A DNA stretch of 64,000 bases from Bedellia somnulentella (Eukaryota > Arthropoda > Insecta > Lepidoptera > Bedelliidae): NCBI GenBank assembly GCA_963576735.1, contig OY755170.1:13376567-13440566 (forward strand), in the 5' to 3' direction. Positions within the stretch are counted from its first letter, which is position 1; each line of letters begins with the position of its first letter. Below the pieces are notes generated by a model. It was given only the letters and a program-made list of their open reading frames with translations. It was not told the DNA's origin and ran no database searches. Positions 36,369-47,830 of the stretch are shown here, piece after piece. Both the position numbers and the translations under genes were made by a program.

Positions 36369-38579
36369 ATGACTGACAGTGAATTATCAGTAAAAACAAA
36401 CACTGCTCATGCCAGTCGAAGCTCAAGCCCTGCCAAAATGGCAAGCGATGAATATACTGTGCTTAAGTACAAACGCATTTCAATCAAAGGGCAAGTGACT
36501 AAATTTAATAACCTTTTAATTAACCTCATGGAACATGGAGGTGATAAGCCATTAAGCTCTATTCAAGTAGCTGAATTAACATTCAAATTAGACAAGTTTT
36601 TGGAGTTAAACTCTCAATTTGAACACCTGCAATCTCAAATGGAGACTATTAATTTTAACAATCTGGAGTATGAATTAAATGAAAGGGAAGTCATCTCCAA
36701 TGATTTTTGTTCAGCAATTATTAAGGCACGAAATTTAATCAGTGTCAACAAACCTATTGATGGATTTGAAGATGCCACTAGTAGATCAGAGGCCTCCCTC
36801 CCGCATGCTTGTTGCACCAATCAAGGCACGATGGGATTTAGGCTACCTCAAATTATTATACCCAAGTTTGATGGTTCTTACTTCAAATGGCTTGAATTCA
36901 GAGACACATTTGAATCCTTAATTCACAGTAATAATCATATTAAACCTATTCATAAATTTCATTACCTCTGCTCATACCTACAAGGTGAAGCAGCCAGGGT
37001 TATAGCAAACCTCGAGGTATCTGATTTCAATTATGTAGAAGCATGGAATATATTATGTGAAAGGTATAACAATAAAAGGCAATTAGTTAATAATCATCTT
37101 AGTGCACTTTTTAATCTCAAGGTTATGCAGAGTGAATCAGACAAGTCTCTTAGGTTTTTAAGTGATCACATCACCAAGAATGTTAGGGCTTTACAGACTT
37201 TAGGTCAACCAGTTCAACACTGGGATTCTATTTTAATTTATTTAGCTTCCTCAAAGTTTGATCTAAATACTAATATCAAATGGGAAGAATACAAAGGCAA
37301 TCTTCATTCAGAGTTGCCAACCTTTAATGACTTAAAAGAATTTTTAAAGATAAGAGCTGACATTTTAGAGACATTACCTCAAAGTAAGGTAAGGGTTAAC
37401 ACATCACAGGGTTCAAATAACAGTCATAATAACAATAATCATGATTTAAAACACTATCATAGTAACAATCATATTAAACAAACAATAAATCCACCTCAAG
37501 CATTTATTGTTTCAACTTCAGGTAATGTAAGCGGTGAGGCTAGCAATCCTCAATTGCCCTCACGTTTACCCAATGCCACTCTAGCATCAACAGTTACAAC
37601 TAATACTAATTTCAAGTGCCTCCTTTGCAAGGGTAAACATTTACTGTTCCGATGCTTACGTTTCAGAAAGCTCACATTGGCTGACAGACGGAGTAGGGTC
37701 ACTGGGCTTAAGGTTTGCACAAATTGCCTTCGGTCTGACCATATGGTTGCCAAGTGTCCCTATGGAGACTGTCGTAAGTGTGGTGGACGCCATCACACTC
37801 TGCTACACAGCTCTCCCCTTCTTCAAAATGATGTTGCTCCATCATCACATCCTGTCCCTTCAATGCCTCAGTCGCTTTCTCTCAGTCCTCCAGTTTCCCC
37901 TTCAGGGATCATTCGCTCCACCGCCATGATTGACATCATCAATCCCCAAAATGGTAAGGTGGAGACAGTCAGATGCTTGCTAGATAGCGGCTCTGACTAC
38001 TCTTTTCTTTCCGCTGACTTAAGGAATCGCCTTAAGTTAGCTTCCACACCCTCAATACACAACAGTGTTGCAGGCGTTGGGAACACCTCTCTTAACCTGA
38101 GACCACATCAGTGCTCAGCGTTGATTCGTGCCCGCACTGGCACATACTCACATCTTCACACCTTTTTGGTGTTGCCTTCCATAGCAAAAAGGCATTCTAA
38201 TGAAGCCATTGATGTTTCAAATATCACTCTTCCCTCAGCTATCACATTAGCTGATCCTCAATTCAATCAACCACTAAAGGTTGATATTATGATTGGAGGC
38301 GATCTATTCTGGGATCTACTTGGCTCCGAAAGGCTCACCTTAGGTCCAGGCCTACCCATGCTGCATCATTCACAGCTAGGCTGGATTATAGCTGGCAAGA
38401 TTTCCCATTCATTACCACAAAATTCACAAACTTGTAATTTTGTTAGTAGCAGTTCTTTTACCAAGTTAACTAGAACTCATAGACTAAAAACTAGACGTTT
38501 CTGTCCTCTCAGCCCACTCAAGGCAGCAGATTACCGTCTTGGTGATACTTACACCTTACCAAAACGAATTGGTTATTAA
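36369..38579 (+). CDS. BEL-1 gag-protease polyprotein
   Basis: An intact frame of 736 codons from ATG 36369. The N-terminal third is helical and gag-like. Residues about 165-330 (PKFDGSYFKWLEFRD onward) match the DUF1759 gag core of BEL/Pao elements. Two zinc knuckles follow, starting at about residue 417 (CLLC) and 450 (CTNC). The retropepsin active site LLDSGS is at about 537-542, followed by the DUF1758-type GGDLFWDLL and QLGWIIAG segments. The protein ends shortly after, where a full-length element would continue into reverse transcriptase, so the 3' end marks the internal deletion. The frame parallels the gag-protease of BEL-2 (58556 to about 56000, minus strand), but the two are clearly different families. 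Confidence 0.88.
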   Translation: MTDSELSVKTNTAHASRSSSPAKMASDEYTVLKYKRISIKGQVTKFNNLLINLMEHGGDKPLSSIQVAELTFKLDKFLELNSQFEHLQSQMETINFNNLEYELNEREVISNDFCSAIIKARNLISVNKPIDGFEDATSRSEASLPHACCTNQGTMGFRLPQIIIPKFDGSYFKWLEFRDTFESLIHSNNHIKPIHKFHYLCSYLQGEAARVIANLEVSDFNYVEAWNILCERYNNKRQLVNNHLSALFNLKVMQSESDKSLRFLSDHITKNVRALQTLGQPVQHWDSILIYLASSKFDLNTNIKWEEYKGNLHSELPTFNDLKEFLKIRADILETLPQSKVRVNTSQGSNNSHNNNNHDLKHYHSNNHIKQTINPPQAFIVSTSGNVSGEASNPQLPSRLPNATLASTVTTNTNFKCLLCKGKHLLFRCLRFRKLTLADRRSRVTGLKVCTNCLRSDHMVAKCPYGDCRKCGGRHHTLLHSSPLLQNDVAPSSHPVPSMPQSLSLSPPVSPSGIIRSTAMIDIINPQNGKVETVRCLLDSGSDYSFLSADLRNRLKLASTPSIHNSVAGVGNTSLNLRPHQCSALIRARTGTYSHLHTFLVLPSIAKRHSNEAIDVSNITLPSAITLADPQFNQPLKVDIMIGGDLFWDLLGSERLTLGPGLPMLHHSQLGWIIAGKISHSLPQNSQTCNFVSSSSFTKLTRTHRLKTRRFCPLSPLKAADYRLGDTYTLPKRIGY

Positions 38580-38939
38580 TAACCTAAGTTGAATGAATTC
38601 ATACACAACAAACATTCAACAATTGTTTATGGTTTACTTTTAATTTACATTTATATACAAATATTTTACTTTATACAATACTTATACACTTTACATCATC
38701 CTACACATGGATCAATCATTATTTGCTATTTTATTATGTCTTTCCTTCTAGATACAGTAAACAGCTGACTACCTAAAGGTCATTGACATCGAGGTAGTTG
38801 ACCTTACAAGTTCATCGACTTTGAACTTTGGTATTATATATTTTTTTGATTCATTTATCAGATGTATTTGAATCAGTGCGATGATCAATCACCATGATTA
38901 TCATCATCATCAACGGTGGTCATCATCATAATTTCTTTA
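38580..38939. other. BEL-1 deletion junction filled with unrelated AT-rich DNA
   Basis: 360 bp between the gag-protease stop and the integrase remnant. No similarity to BEL-2 pol is visible. A run of ATC/ATCATC words lies at 38880-38930. Confidence 0.5.
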
Positions 38940-39377
38940 GGCTTTTATTTTCGCCAGGGGAAAACCCACGGAAATATTTTGTGACAATGAGCGAAATTTC
39001 GTTGCCGCAGCTAAGGAAATAAATTCATTTTTTAACGACAATAAAGACTATTTGTGCAGTTTGCTAATGTTCAAAATATTAACTTTAGATTTTGCCCGGT
39101 TTACGCCCCTAATTTCAACGGAAGCGCAGAAGCTGGCATTAAGCTTGCTAAGTTTCACATTAAACGCATCATGGGTAACACCCACCTCACATTCGAGGAA
39201 TTATCTTCTCTTTTTGCCCAGGTTGAGGCTATCCTCAACAGTAGACCCATCGCTCCCTCTTCCTCCTCCCAAATGATTTGGCAGTTCTCACACCAAGGCA
39301 CTTTCTCCTCGGCAGGTCACTCACCAAGCAAAAGCCACCAGACCTACCGCGACAACTGGAGAGATGTGGAAGTTTGA
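38940..39377 (+). pseudogene. BEL-1 integrase remnant
   Basis: Begins in the middle of the integrase core (GKPTEIFCDNERNFVAA) and continues through the EAGIKLAKFHIKRI helix, which carries the catalytic Glu. It parallels BEL-2 integrase (46.4-46.7 kb). A frameshift lies near 39045-39055. The C-terminal part is lost and the frame ends at 39377, 31 bp before the 3' LTR. The first catalytic Asp and the zinc-binding N-terminus are absent, so it is inactive. Confidence 0.8.
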
Positions 39378-39408
39378 TTGAAGACTAGTCTTCAATGGCC
39401 CCCCAGTA

Positions 39409-39792
39409 TGTTGAAGCGTTTCAACAGAAGCACGCTGACACTACTGGCTGAAAACATGAGCTATCCAGAGGCGCGTCACTCACGTCAATCACTTGCACAG
39501 TAGAGGCAATTAACTGTCACTATTTTTACATAAAAAGGGAGGCTAACATACTGAAAACCCCTTTTTTATCATCTCATTCAACACAATAAGACACGGAGAA
39601 GACGAGAAGATTTATTATATTAACATTTAGTTTACATTGTATGTAACAGTTTCAAGCAATAAACCAAGTAGCACAGTAAATTGTTATTATTTTCTACGAC
39701 TCTGCAACCCTCTGCAACCAATTTCGAGAGACACTACAAGGCGGATCAACTTTGTGGACGTGGAGCAGACGCACAAGGGCTGCTCCCTTTCA
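39409..39792 (+). repeat. BEL-1 3' LTR
   Basis: 384 bp, starting TGTTGAAGCG and ending TTTCA, i.e. the expected TG...CA ends. It follows a pyrimidine/purine-rich tract (GGCCCCCCAGTA). The second half has no counterpart in the 5' LTR. Confidence 0.8.
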
Positions 39793-39895
39793 ATATGTCT
39801 TTAAAAAAGACAAATTGGTGTAGGCCCGACCAAGGATTTGAACACTAGTCGTTTGCACGTTAACCGAGTGTTCTACCCACTGGGCTATCACGGTT

Positions 39896-40607
39896 GCTAC
39901 ACGGTTGGTGGTTACGCAGACTGCTTTGTTTCTAAACCACGGATGCAGTTTAAATACGTGCGAAACAAGATACCTTACGTCCCTGTAAAATATGAACAAC
40001 ATTTTCCTGTGAAATGGATGATTTGTCAACTGTTGTGATCGGAGTATCCGATCCGGATGCAATATCAATTGAGAGTAACAAGATGAGCAGATATTTAATC
40101 CTCTCACAAGCAACATCCTATGACCACTCAAACCGTAGACAATAAGAAGTTGTTTTTAAATACAAATCCAACGGGGAAGTTTCACTTTGTTCAAATCCTA
40201 GTGTTCTTAAGTTCTTAGTATCTGGTAAGATGTAATTTATTATTCCATGGACCTTACATAAGCGTTGCTACTTAAAAGTTCTGCACCCTAAAGGGTAACA
40301 CAATTCCAAGATATATAACTCAACTCAAACTTTCACGCTGTATATCGCCGTAGACGTTGCTAGCTGTACTATTATTTCTGAACATCGTGTGACTTTGTCA
40401 TTACGTTTATTTACAAATACGATTTAATTATATATATTTGCAAAAGAATATCGGGTTTGCTATTTGTAACTCACGAATGGCGGAACCTATTTAAGAGCGT
40501 TAATATTCAAAACCAGTAGATCCACGCTTTTTCGTCTTTGTATTACGTGTTGTTTACTTATGATTAATTTTCTAATATTTAAACGTTAAGTAATTAGTAA
40601 GCGTGTA
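39896..40607. other. Intergenic DNA
   Basis: A degraded SINE-1-like stretch is possible near 40330-40400. No gene seen. Confidence 0.35.
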
Positions 40608-40822
40608 TTGCCAGCTTAGAATGTCCCTACCCCTTTCTACCCACAGGTATAGTAAGAGGCGACTAAGGGTTTTTTGAAGTGGTTTTTGGGCGGTCGGAGA
40701 TCAATCACCAACGATACTCTACTTCTACCATTTGTCCCCTGACAACTTCCAAATGTGGCTGAAAACTTTCTTGCTCTGAAGCTTTTTTCTTTTTTGCGAT
40801 TTATGGCCTTGACTATATAATT
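40608..40822 (+). repeat. Rep-A copy, diverged
   Basis: TTGCCAGCTTAGAATGTCCCTACCCC to GGCCTTGACTATAT. Confidence 0.65.
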
Positions 40823-41556
40823 AATCAATGATAATAATTAAGAATAAATAGTAAAGTTTCTGGGCATTAAAAGTATCCCGTATATAAATACAGTGATATT
40901 CTACCCAATGCCATCAAAATGCTTTCTGCTGTTCTGACGTAATTAAGAAACAAACACTTTTATATCACAATGTTGTTCTCCCACTACCATAGTCTATATT
41001 AAAATGTTATCATAAACATAAATTGATATTTTTGTAGAATTGAATAACATTGTATAAATTTTACAACTCACCCGTAGGGGTTAAATTTTGATAATTCCTA
41101 TTAAAATGCTTTTCGGTTACACCTACATCATTTCTAAAGTTTCTTGTTACAGCGATGAGAAAATTAATAATAAACCCCTCCCTTTTTGAAAGCAAAATTT
41201 GTTTCTTTCCTTAACATACTCGTAAATCATATGAAAGAAAAATTGGTACTAAAGTTATCATACTTCTAACAGAACATTGAAAAAGTCCTTAAAGAAGGAC
41301 ACTGTGTTGTAAAAATTATCTTTCTTCACTCCCAAAGTGGTAAAATTTGTGCCCCCGCCCTCTAACTTTTAAATTAAGAACATTAAAATATAAATTAAAT
41401 ATGTGTTGTAAAATATATCTTAATATAAAGTAACAATGAACATTATATAGAATAAAACATGTTCAGTATATTTTGAGTATATAATAAAAAACGGATTGGA
41501 ATTCCGTATATAATACAAACACTATTAAAGCAAATATAAATAAATAAAAATAACTG
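40823..41556. other. AT-rich intergenic DNA
   Basis: No gene recognised. Confidence 0.4.
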
Positions 41557-41806
41557 TGTAGTGACGGCTTAGAATAGCACTACCCCATTTCTTCCGGTGG
41601 GTGTACGTAAGAGGCGACTAACGGTATTGGGGCTTTTAAGGGATTTTTGGGCGATGCGGTTGCAGACCCATCACCAACAACCTTTATTTGACCATCTTTT
41701 CCCCACTCAAATTTCTGAAAGTGGCTGAGGTTTTTTTAAATATTTAGCTCTGGCTACCCCTTCTAGGGATTTATAGCCGTGAGTATATGTGTGTATGTAT
41801 GTATGT
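41557..41806 (+). repeat. Rep-A, near full-length copy with (TATG)n tail
   Basis: From GTGTAGTGACGGCTTAGAATAG to GAGTATATGTGTGTATGTATG. A good representative of the family. Confidence 0.8.
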
Positions 41807-42446
41807 CTACCCCAATGGGAAATAATGGCGTGAGTACTCGCTACTACGAAACCTTCTACGGATGAGTCGTACTTGCACTTGCCTTTTTTAGTAAAACGCG
41901 ATGACAAATGCTTATTTTTTTTCCTTTTGTCTTTAGTTGTCTATAGAGCTGAGTTGTCGATGTTCTAAGCCTCTCCTCTTGTGCCTTCGTATGCTGCAGG
42001 CTGGTAACCACGGCTACTGAAAGTAATATCACGATGTAAAACGATCGCGCCCGCCTAGAAATTGCTTCTATTCCTAAATATCATTCTCCATTTTATGTTA
42101 CATACTTTATCTTAATAAATAAAGAGGTTTGATGCTTACCAAACGTACTATAGGTTTATATATAGGTTAATTTAATAAATAAAGTCTGGGCTTATACGTT
42201 CTTTCACATAGTTCTTTTTTACGTTTAATTCCAATTTTCTTTCGTGCATGAGTCTAACCTACTAAGTTTTTTTGTGTACATAATTTAATTGTGCAGTAGC
42301 AAAGTATAAATAGTAAATGGAATAAACACAGTAAGATACAGGTTTCATCTATATCTCTACCATAAATATATTATCCTATCTTAACCAGTCCGAATAAATG
42401 AATAAATTATTAATTAGAATGTTTTGGTCATGAAAACCTCATGTGG
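41807..42446. other. Intergenic DNA
   Basis: No gene recognised. Confidence 0.4.
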
Positions 42447-42520
42447 GGAGCTATAGCTCAACTTGCAAAGCGATGGGGGCGTATACCCGGAGGCCGTGGG
42501 TTCGATTCCCGTCGGTGTTG
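42447..42520 (+). repeat. tRNA-like SINE head
   Basis: An A-box-like TATAGCTCAACTTG and a B box GGTTCGATTCCC. Similar to the minus-strand head at 22662-22732, and both lie next to the same word (CATGAAAACCTCATGTGGGG). Confidence 0.55.
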
Positions 42521-43270
42521 GCTTTCTTTTCTTTATTTATTAGTAAACTAGTTGACACGACATACTTCGTTCTGTCAAAGATTTACTTTTACTTGATAGA
42601 TGTCACCAAATGATCATATTTATCCCGCCCACTGAAGGTCTTGCGATGAGAAAAAAGGTTTTTAAGATTAACCTCATTACTTCTTAATTATTTTCTATAG
42701 CTAAAAACCTTCGCCAATCTTTAAGTAACACTTAACAAAAAGAATCAGTCGAATTTATCTCGCCGTTTTCGAGTAATTCGCTTAGCTCAATAATGTGAAT
42801 TAATCAATTTTTAGTATATAGATATATCTTCTATTCTATTCTACAATATTAAAAATAAAAGCCGAGGCATAACATTTCAACCAAGTATTTTTAATTAGAA
42901 AATACTTGCTACATTTTTTGGGATTCCAGCGATCCTGGCTCTATTCAAATATTTGAACATGGATGCAATATGATATGTTTCGCATACATTTATCAAATAT
43001 TCCATTTGCAATTAAATTTCTACGAAAAGGATATTAAATTCTGTAGCACTGTATCATTCACAAAAGCACGTATTTGATATGGGAATTAAATGCATATTGT
43101 AGTAGTGTTTAAAACCATATAAATTGCTAAGTATCATTTACTCGTTCCGACTCATTGTATGTATCAATTTCACAAAGGACTCGTGCAATGCCACTTATAC
43201 TGTTTACTGCCAGGAAACAGCGCTCTTTGCGTACAATAAGATGAGCTGCATTTTTGATTTAGAACCAAAT
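42521..43270. other. AT-rich intergenic DNA
   Basis: No gene recognised. Confidence 0.4.
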
Positions 43271-43517
43271 ACATACATACATAAACTCACGGCTATAAAT
43301 CCCTTAAAGGGGTAACCAGAACTAGGGAATTAGAAATTCCTCAGCTACTTTTGGAAGTTTGATGGGGAAAAGATGGTGAAATAAAGGTTGTTTGGTGATG
43401 GGTCCCCCACCGCATCGCCCAAAAATCCCCTAAAAGCCCCAATACCGTTAGTCGCCTCTTACGTACACCCACCGCAAGAAATGGGATAGTGCTATTCTAA
43501 GCCGACACTACACAGCA
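43271..43517 (-). repeat. Rep-A copy, first of a tandem pair
   Basis: ACATACATACATAAACTCACGG through AAGCCGACACTACACAGCA. Confidence 0.8.
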
Positions 43518-43546
43518 AATTCAATATAAATGAATTAGAACAAAAT

Positions 43547-43794
43547 ACATACATACATGTACTCACGGCTATAAATCCCTTAACGGGGTAGCCAGAGCTT
43601 TGGAATGATAAATTCCTCAGCCGCTTTTGGAAGTTGATTGGGGAAAAGATGATAATAATAAACGTTTTTGGTGATGGGTCTCCAACCGCATCGCCCAAAA
43701 ATCACTTAAAAAGCCCCTATACCCTTAGTCGCCTCTTACGATCACCCACGGGTAGAAATGGGTTAGTGTTATTCTAAGCCGACACTACACGGCA
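43547..43794 (-). repeat. Rep-A copy, second of a tandem pair
   Basis: ACATACATACATGTACTCACGG through AAGCCGACACTACACGGCA, 30 bp after the previous copy and in the same orientation. Confidence 0.8.
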
Positions 43795-43917
43795 AAATGT
43801 TACCAATAATATGTGTACTGGGATAAAAGTGCGGTATCGGTTTTTACTTATATCCTCCTTTATAAGCTTTTGCTCTGTATTAAATAAATAATTTGCAATT
43901 TCAAGTATTTAAACCAA

Positions 43918-43959
43918 AACAGATTGATAAATAGAGAAGTCTCTATTTATCAATCTGTT
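43918..43959. repeat. Perfect palindrome, 20-bp arms
   Basis: Arms 43918-43937 and 43940-43959 are exact reverse complements around a two-base centre. Confidence 0.9.
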
Positions 43960-44189
43960 AGAAATGTCTATCAAAGAAGACAAAAATCCTTTTTTTTATA
44001 GCATATGAAAACGTTTCAGTCACAAGAATAAAATAATTAATTCCGTTAATGTTTCCACAATGTTTGTATAAAAGTAAGTTAAATTGAAGTTATTTAATTA
44101 CTTGTGGAACAGCATCATCATATCTGCGTATAATAATATTTTTCATGAATTAAATATGTAAGTATGTGAAAATTTATTATAACTTAATT

Positions 44190-44352
44190 TTAGCCATGTG
44201 GGTTTTGTCACGATATCTTCTCTCACCATTAACAACCATGAAAAATTAGCCGCACATGTTTTTAGAAACACTTGATGTATTCCTGACCCGGGATTAGAAC
44301 CCTCATCGTCTGCATGATAAACGGTGTTCTACCCACTGAGCTATCGCAGTTA
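44190..44352 (-). repeat. SINE-1 fragment (head end)
   Basis: Reverse copy of the head and adjoining body, diverged. It ends at CTACCCACTGAGCTATCGCAG. Confidence 0.65.
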
Positions 44353-45679
44353 ATAACATCCTTTTTCAAAATCATATATGAATGTGAAGTGATGAAATAA
44401 ATAGAATTTGGTACTAAATGGAATTAATTATGACAACTATTTTAATGATTCAAAATTATTTAATGTTGTTAGTCCCGTATTTGGCTTATTTATTATTATT
44501 ATTATTTATTTAACTTGTCTACCAATTTAATCCTTTAAGAACAAGGGTTGGTAACTAGTAGTTTGAAAAACGAAGCTTTTTCTTGTTAGAAGATTTTCTT
44601 TTGTAAACCTAGCCAACGTCGCAGACTTGTAATTTTATCTCTACTATGAACAATAGTGTTAGCTGAGTAGGAGACTAATGCAGTTTATTCTATAGAACTG
44701 TATTGTCTTCGGTTTTCTTTGCTTGTCATAATAATGTGAAATGGGGTCACATGCTCTTACCTGTTCTTTGTAAGCTAGAAAAGATAACCTCTCATTTTCT
44801 TTACTAGTAAATTTGATACTAATGCATTGTGCAATATAGTTTCAAAAGATCAAATTTTCCAACAATGAGTTTCTCAACAAAGCTATAGAGCTTTTAATGG
44901 TAACTAAACAATAGCTGCTTTCCATTAAGATCCTTTGTTATATTATAAAATGACAGTAATGTCAATCAATTTATTCAATACTATTGTTCTATGGCCTTGT
45001 TTCAGGCATTATATGTGGCTTTTAAAAACCTTTCATGTAACTTGCAATATAGGTATCAACTAACATATCCTCACGCCATTAGTTTCTATTATGGTATATA
45101 TATATATATATATATATATCCCGGCAAATATCCGTGCTTTATTAAGATTCATGGCGGTGTTACCATTAAAAGAAATATTATATCCAGACGTGTATTGAGA
45201 AAATAAGGTCAGAAATGAAATGAAATGATAATCAGATGTAAAAAAGCTAGGACAAATGGAATCAAAACCACGGTCCAGTAGGAGTTACTCGTGAACTTTT
45301 TTCTAGTAGTCATCTCTAAAACTGCTCACTGTGTCTAATTAAGTCAATTTTCAAATGAAGTGTTTATTGAAATCTACAGCATATAGTTGTTTGTAGATTT
45401 CCATTTTCCACTTTTTTATGTTAAAAACAAGAGGGGGAGACACATTGTACTACTTTGGAGTTTATATTTTTCACACTATATGTTTTGAACCAATATTGTT
45501 TGAGAAATCGCAATATCTTTTATAAGGAACTCTGAAAATGGTAATTTTGAGGACTTAAGTCCTCCATGTTTTGAGGGAGTAAATTATCAGTGCTAAAGCC
45601 TCTGGGAAAATTTCTAATTAAAAAAGTATATAGTATGAGAATAGTTAAGATTTGCAAGTGCCACCACCGTAGCACGAAA
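44353..45679. other. AT-rich intergenic DNA left of the nested complex
   Basis: Contains a (TA)n run at 45095-45119. No gene recognised. Confidence 0.45.
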
Positions 45680-45743
45680 TACGAGGGGCATGCCAATAGA
45701 AATTAGATACTCTTTTCTCATTTAATTGACACTATATAATATG

Positions 45744-45966
45744 TGTTCAATCCTTCAGGTGGTATGTATGGATTGTATGGATTTTAATGAAATATCTGAC
45801 TCCAGGATATATTGCGTGTATTAATAAATGATTACACCGTGGCCGAATAATAAGTTAACAGTTACATGTATCGTGAGCAAGTGACAAGTAGAATAAGTGG
45901 GTAGCGTGACGCACTACCCTCAAACGGTTTATAATCATTTCCGAACACTAGTGATGTGCCGGAACA
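45744..45966 (-). repeat. BEL-2 3' LTR
   Basis: 223 bp, identical to 59705-59927. On the plus strand it reads TGTTCAATCC ... GCCGGAACA. The last codons and the stop of the integrase frame lie inside it. Confidence 0.92.
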
Positions 45967-47733
45967 TACTCGGGGGCCTTGGAAACTCCTGGTTCCAATA
46001 TGTTGTAGTCTGCAGAGTCCAATAACGGGCAAAGGTATCGCACGCCACGTCGGTAGGTGCCCGCAGCGGTCCTTACTTCTGCAACTCGCGCAACGCCGTC
46101 CTTCCCTGGGAAGAGATCCGCTACTCGACCAAGTCTCCACTGCATGGGTGGGATGTTCTCCTCCTTTAGCATCACCAGTTCTCCAACTTGCAGTGATCGC
46201 CCTGGAAAACGCCATTTGTGCTTCTGCTGTAGCTCTGCTATATATTCAGACTGCCAACGTTTCCAGAAGTGTTGACGGTAAGACTCTAGTCGTTGAAATC
46301 TATCAAGCCTTGTTAGGTTAGTACTTGTTAGGTCCTTAGATGGCAACGATGTCAAAGGCCTAAATATTAAGAAGTGCCCTGGGGTTAATGGTTGGTAATC
46401 GTCAGGAGAGGATGATAAAGGACATAAGGGTCTACTGTTAAGAACAGCTTCTACCTGACTGAATATCGTAGCCAGCTCTTCAAACGTCAGATGAGTCAAA
46501 CCAAGAATACGCTTAATATGGAATTTTGCGGATTTTATTCCCGCCTCATGGAGTGCACCGAAATGAGGTGAGCAAGCTGGCTGGAATCTGAATGTAACAC
46601 CTTCAATTGAAGCTAGATTCGTGATATCGCTTGAAGCTAAATTGACGAATTCACGTATTTCCCTAGAAGCGCCAACAAAGTTTCTCACATTGTCGCAAAA
46701 TATTTCGAACGGCTTTCCCCTACGAGAGATAAAACGACGAAAAGACATCATAAAGGCATCCTTAGAAAGCTCACTTACAGCTTCTAAGTGGATGCACTTG
46801 TATCTTAAGCAAATAAAAATACAGAGGTAGCATTTTGTAATTTTGCATCCCCTCCCTTTCCTATCAGTAATTAAGAATGGTCCAGCGAAGTCAACACCGG
46901 AGCTAGCAAAAGGGAAGCCCGGATCAGTGCGTTGTTTAGGTAAAGCGCCCATTATAGGTTCTAGTGTTTTACCGCTCGCTCTTTTACATAACGTGCATTG
47001 ACGAGCAACGGTTCGCGCTAAATCTCTACCGGCTATAGGCCAGATAAAATCTCGCACCGAAGACAATAAGAGCTGTGGACCGGCATGAAGAAGACGTAAA
47101 TGTTCATGTTGAAATAACAATTTCGTAAGTCTATGTTTTGCATGTAACAACATTGGATGTCGCTTTTCAAAAGGATAGCAAGAAGAGTTGATACGTCCAC
47201 CGACCCTTAAAATGCCATGGTTATCCAGAAAGGGGCTTAAAGATACTAATAAGTTTTTAGAGTTTAGGTTTTTCTTAGCACGTAGTGTACCTAACTCTAT
47301 GTGAAAAGATTCTTCTAGAGATAAACGAACTAAAAGTTCAAGAGAGTTAGACAGTTCATCAGGCTGCAAAACACCAAAATTCTTTATAGAATTTCCACAG
47401 TTGCGTATAAATCTGAGAACATAAGCAAATGTTCGTTGTAAAAAAGTGAATTTGGAATTTTTATCGAAGTTAATTATTTTATTTTTAAAATCTCCATTAT
47501 GAGAAACCACGCCCAAATGTAATTTAATTTCAGGCAAGTTTTCAGCCATTGGTTTATTTGGGTTTCGTTGAGGCCAGCATGATTCTTCTTGATGCAAGAA
47601 ATCAGGGCCACTCCACCATAAGTCTAGATCATGAATTTTCCCTGCATCTACACCACGCGAAGCCAGATCGCCGGGATTCAGATCAGTAGGAACGTGACGC
47701 CAGTCTGTAGCATCTGTATTTTCTAAAATTATG
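45948..47733 (-). pseudogene. BEL-2 pol, C-terminal part: integrase
   Basis: Nearly 600 codons read without a stop. A zinc-binding segment (HEHLRLLH ... CTLCK, about 47100-46970) is followed by the integrase core. The catalytic residues are Asp in GVDFAGPF (codon near 46890), Asp in FCDNVRNF (46692-46694) and Glu in HEAGIKSAKFH (near 46545), then a DUF5641-type C-terminus. All three catalytic acids are present, so this part looks undamaged. The reading frame does not start here: it is the continuation of pol from 54211, cut off by the SCHIP1-LINE insert, and the 15 or so codons before 47733 come from the insert. The stop codon lies 16-18 bases inside the 3' LTR. Confidence 0.88.
47636..47733. 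repeat. 98-bp direct repeat, left copy (target duplication)
   Basis: Identical to 54114-54211 over 98 bp; the first five bases (TTTTC) may be chance. It is BEL-2 pol sequence present on both sides of the SCHIP1-LINE insert. Confidence 0.92.
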
Positions 47734-47830
47734 GTGTAGTGTAGTGTAGTGTATCTGTTTGTTTTGTTTACCATTGTGCCATAACTTTTGCCAAATTAAC
47801 CAAAAGACTGCTTTATAATATTAAATTAAA

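Larger units (their letters stand above)
34724..39792 (+). mobile_element. BEL-1: internally deleted BEL/Pao LTR retrotransposon
   Basis: A 5069-bp element flanked by the target duplication ATATG (34719-34723 and 39793-39797). It contains a 5' LTR, primer binding site, leader, intact gag-protease frame, a short integrase remnant and a 3' LTR starting TGTTGAAG and ending CA at 39792. Most of the reverse transcriptase, RNase H and N-terminal integrase are missing, so it cannot move on its own. The two LTRs agree over their first 155-160 bp and then diverge abruptly, which a normal reverse transcription product should not show. Confidence 0.85.
34465..39895 (-). repeat. SINE-1 copy split by BEL-1
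   Basis: Positions 34465-34723 are the tail and body of SINE-1 in reverse orientation. Its missing head (AAAGACAAATTGGTGTAGGC and onward) resumes at 39793-39895, directly after BEL-1. Both junctions carry ATATG, which occurs once in uninterrupted SINE-1 copies (as CATATGTG). Confidence 0.85.

Noticed and set aside
45862..46321. Frames overlapping the end of BEL-2 integrase on both strands
   Set aside because: Shadows of the integrase frame and LTR; no motif of their own.
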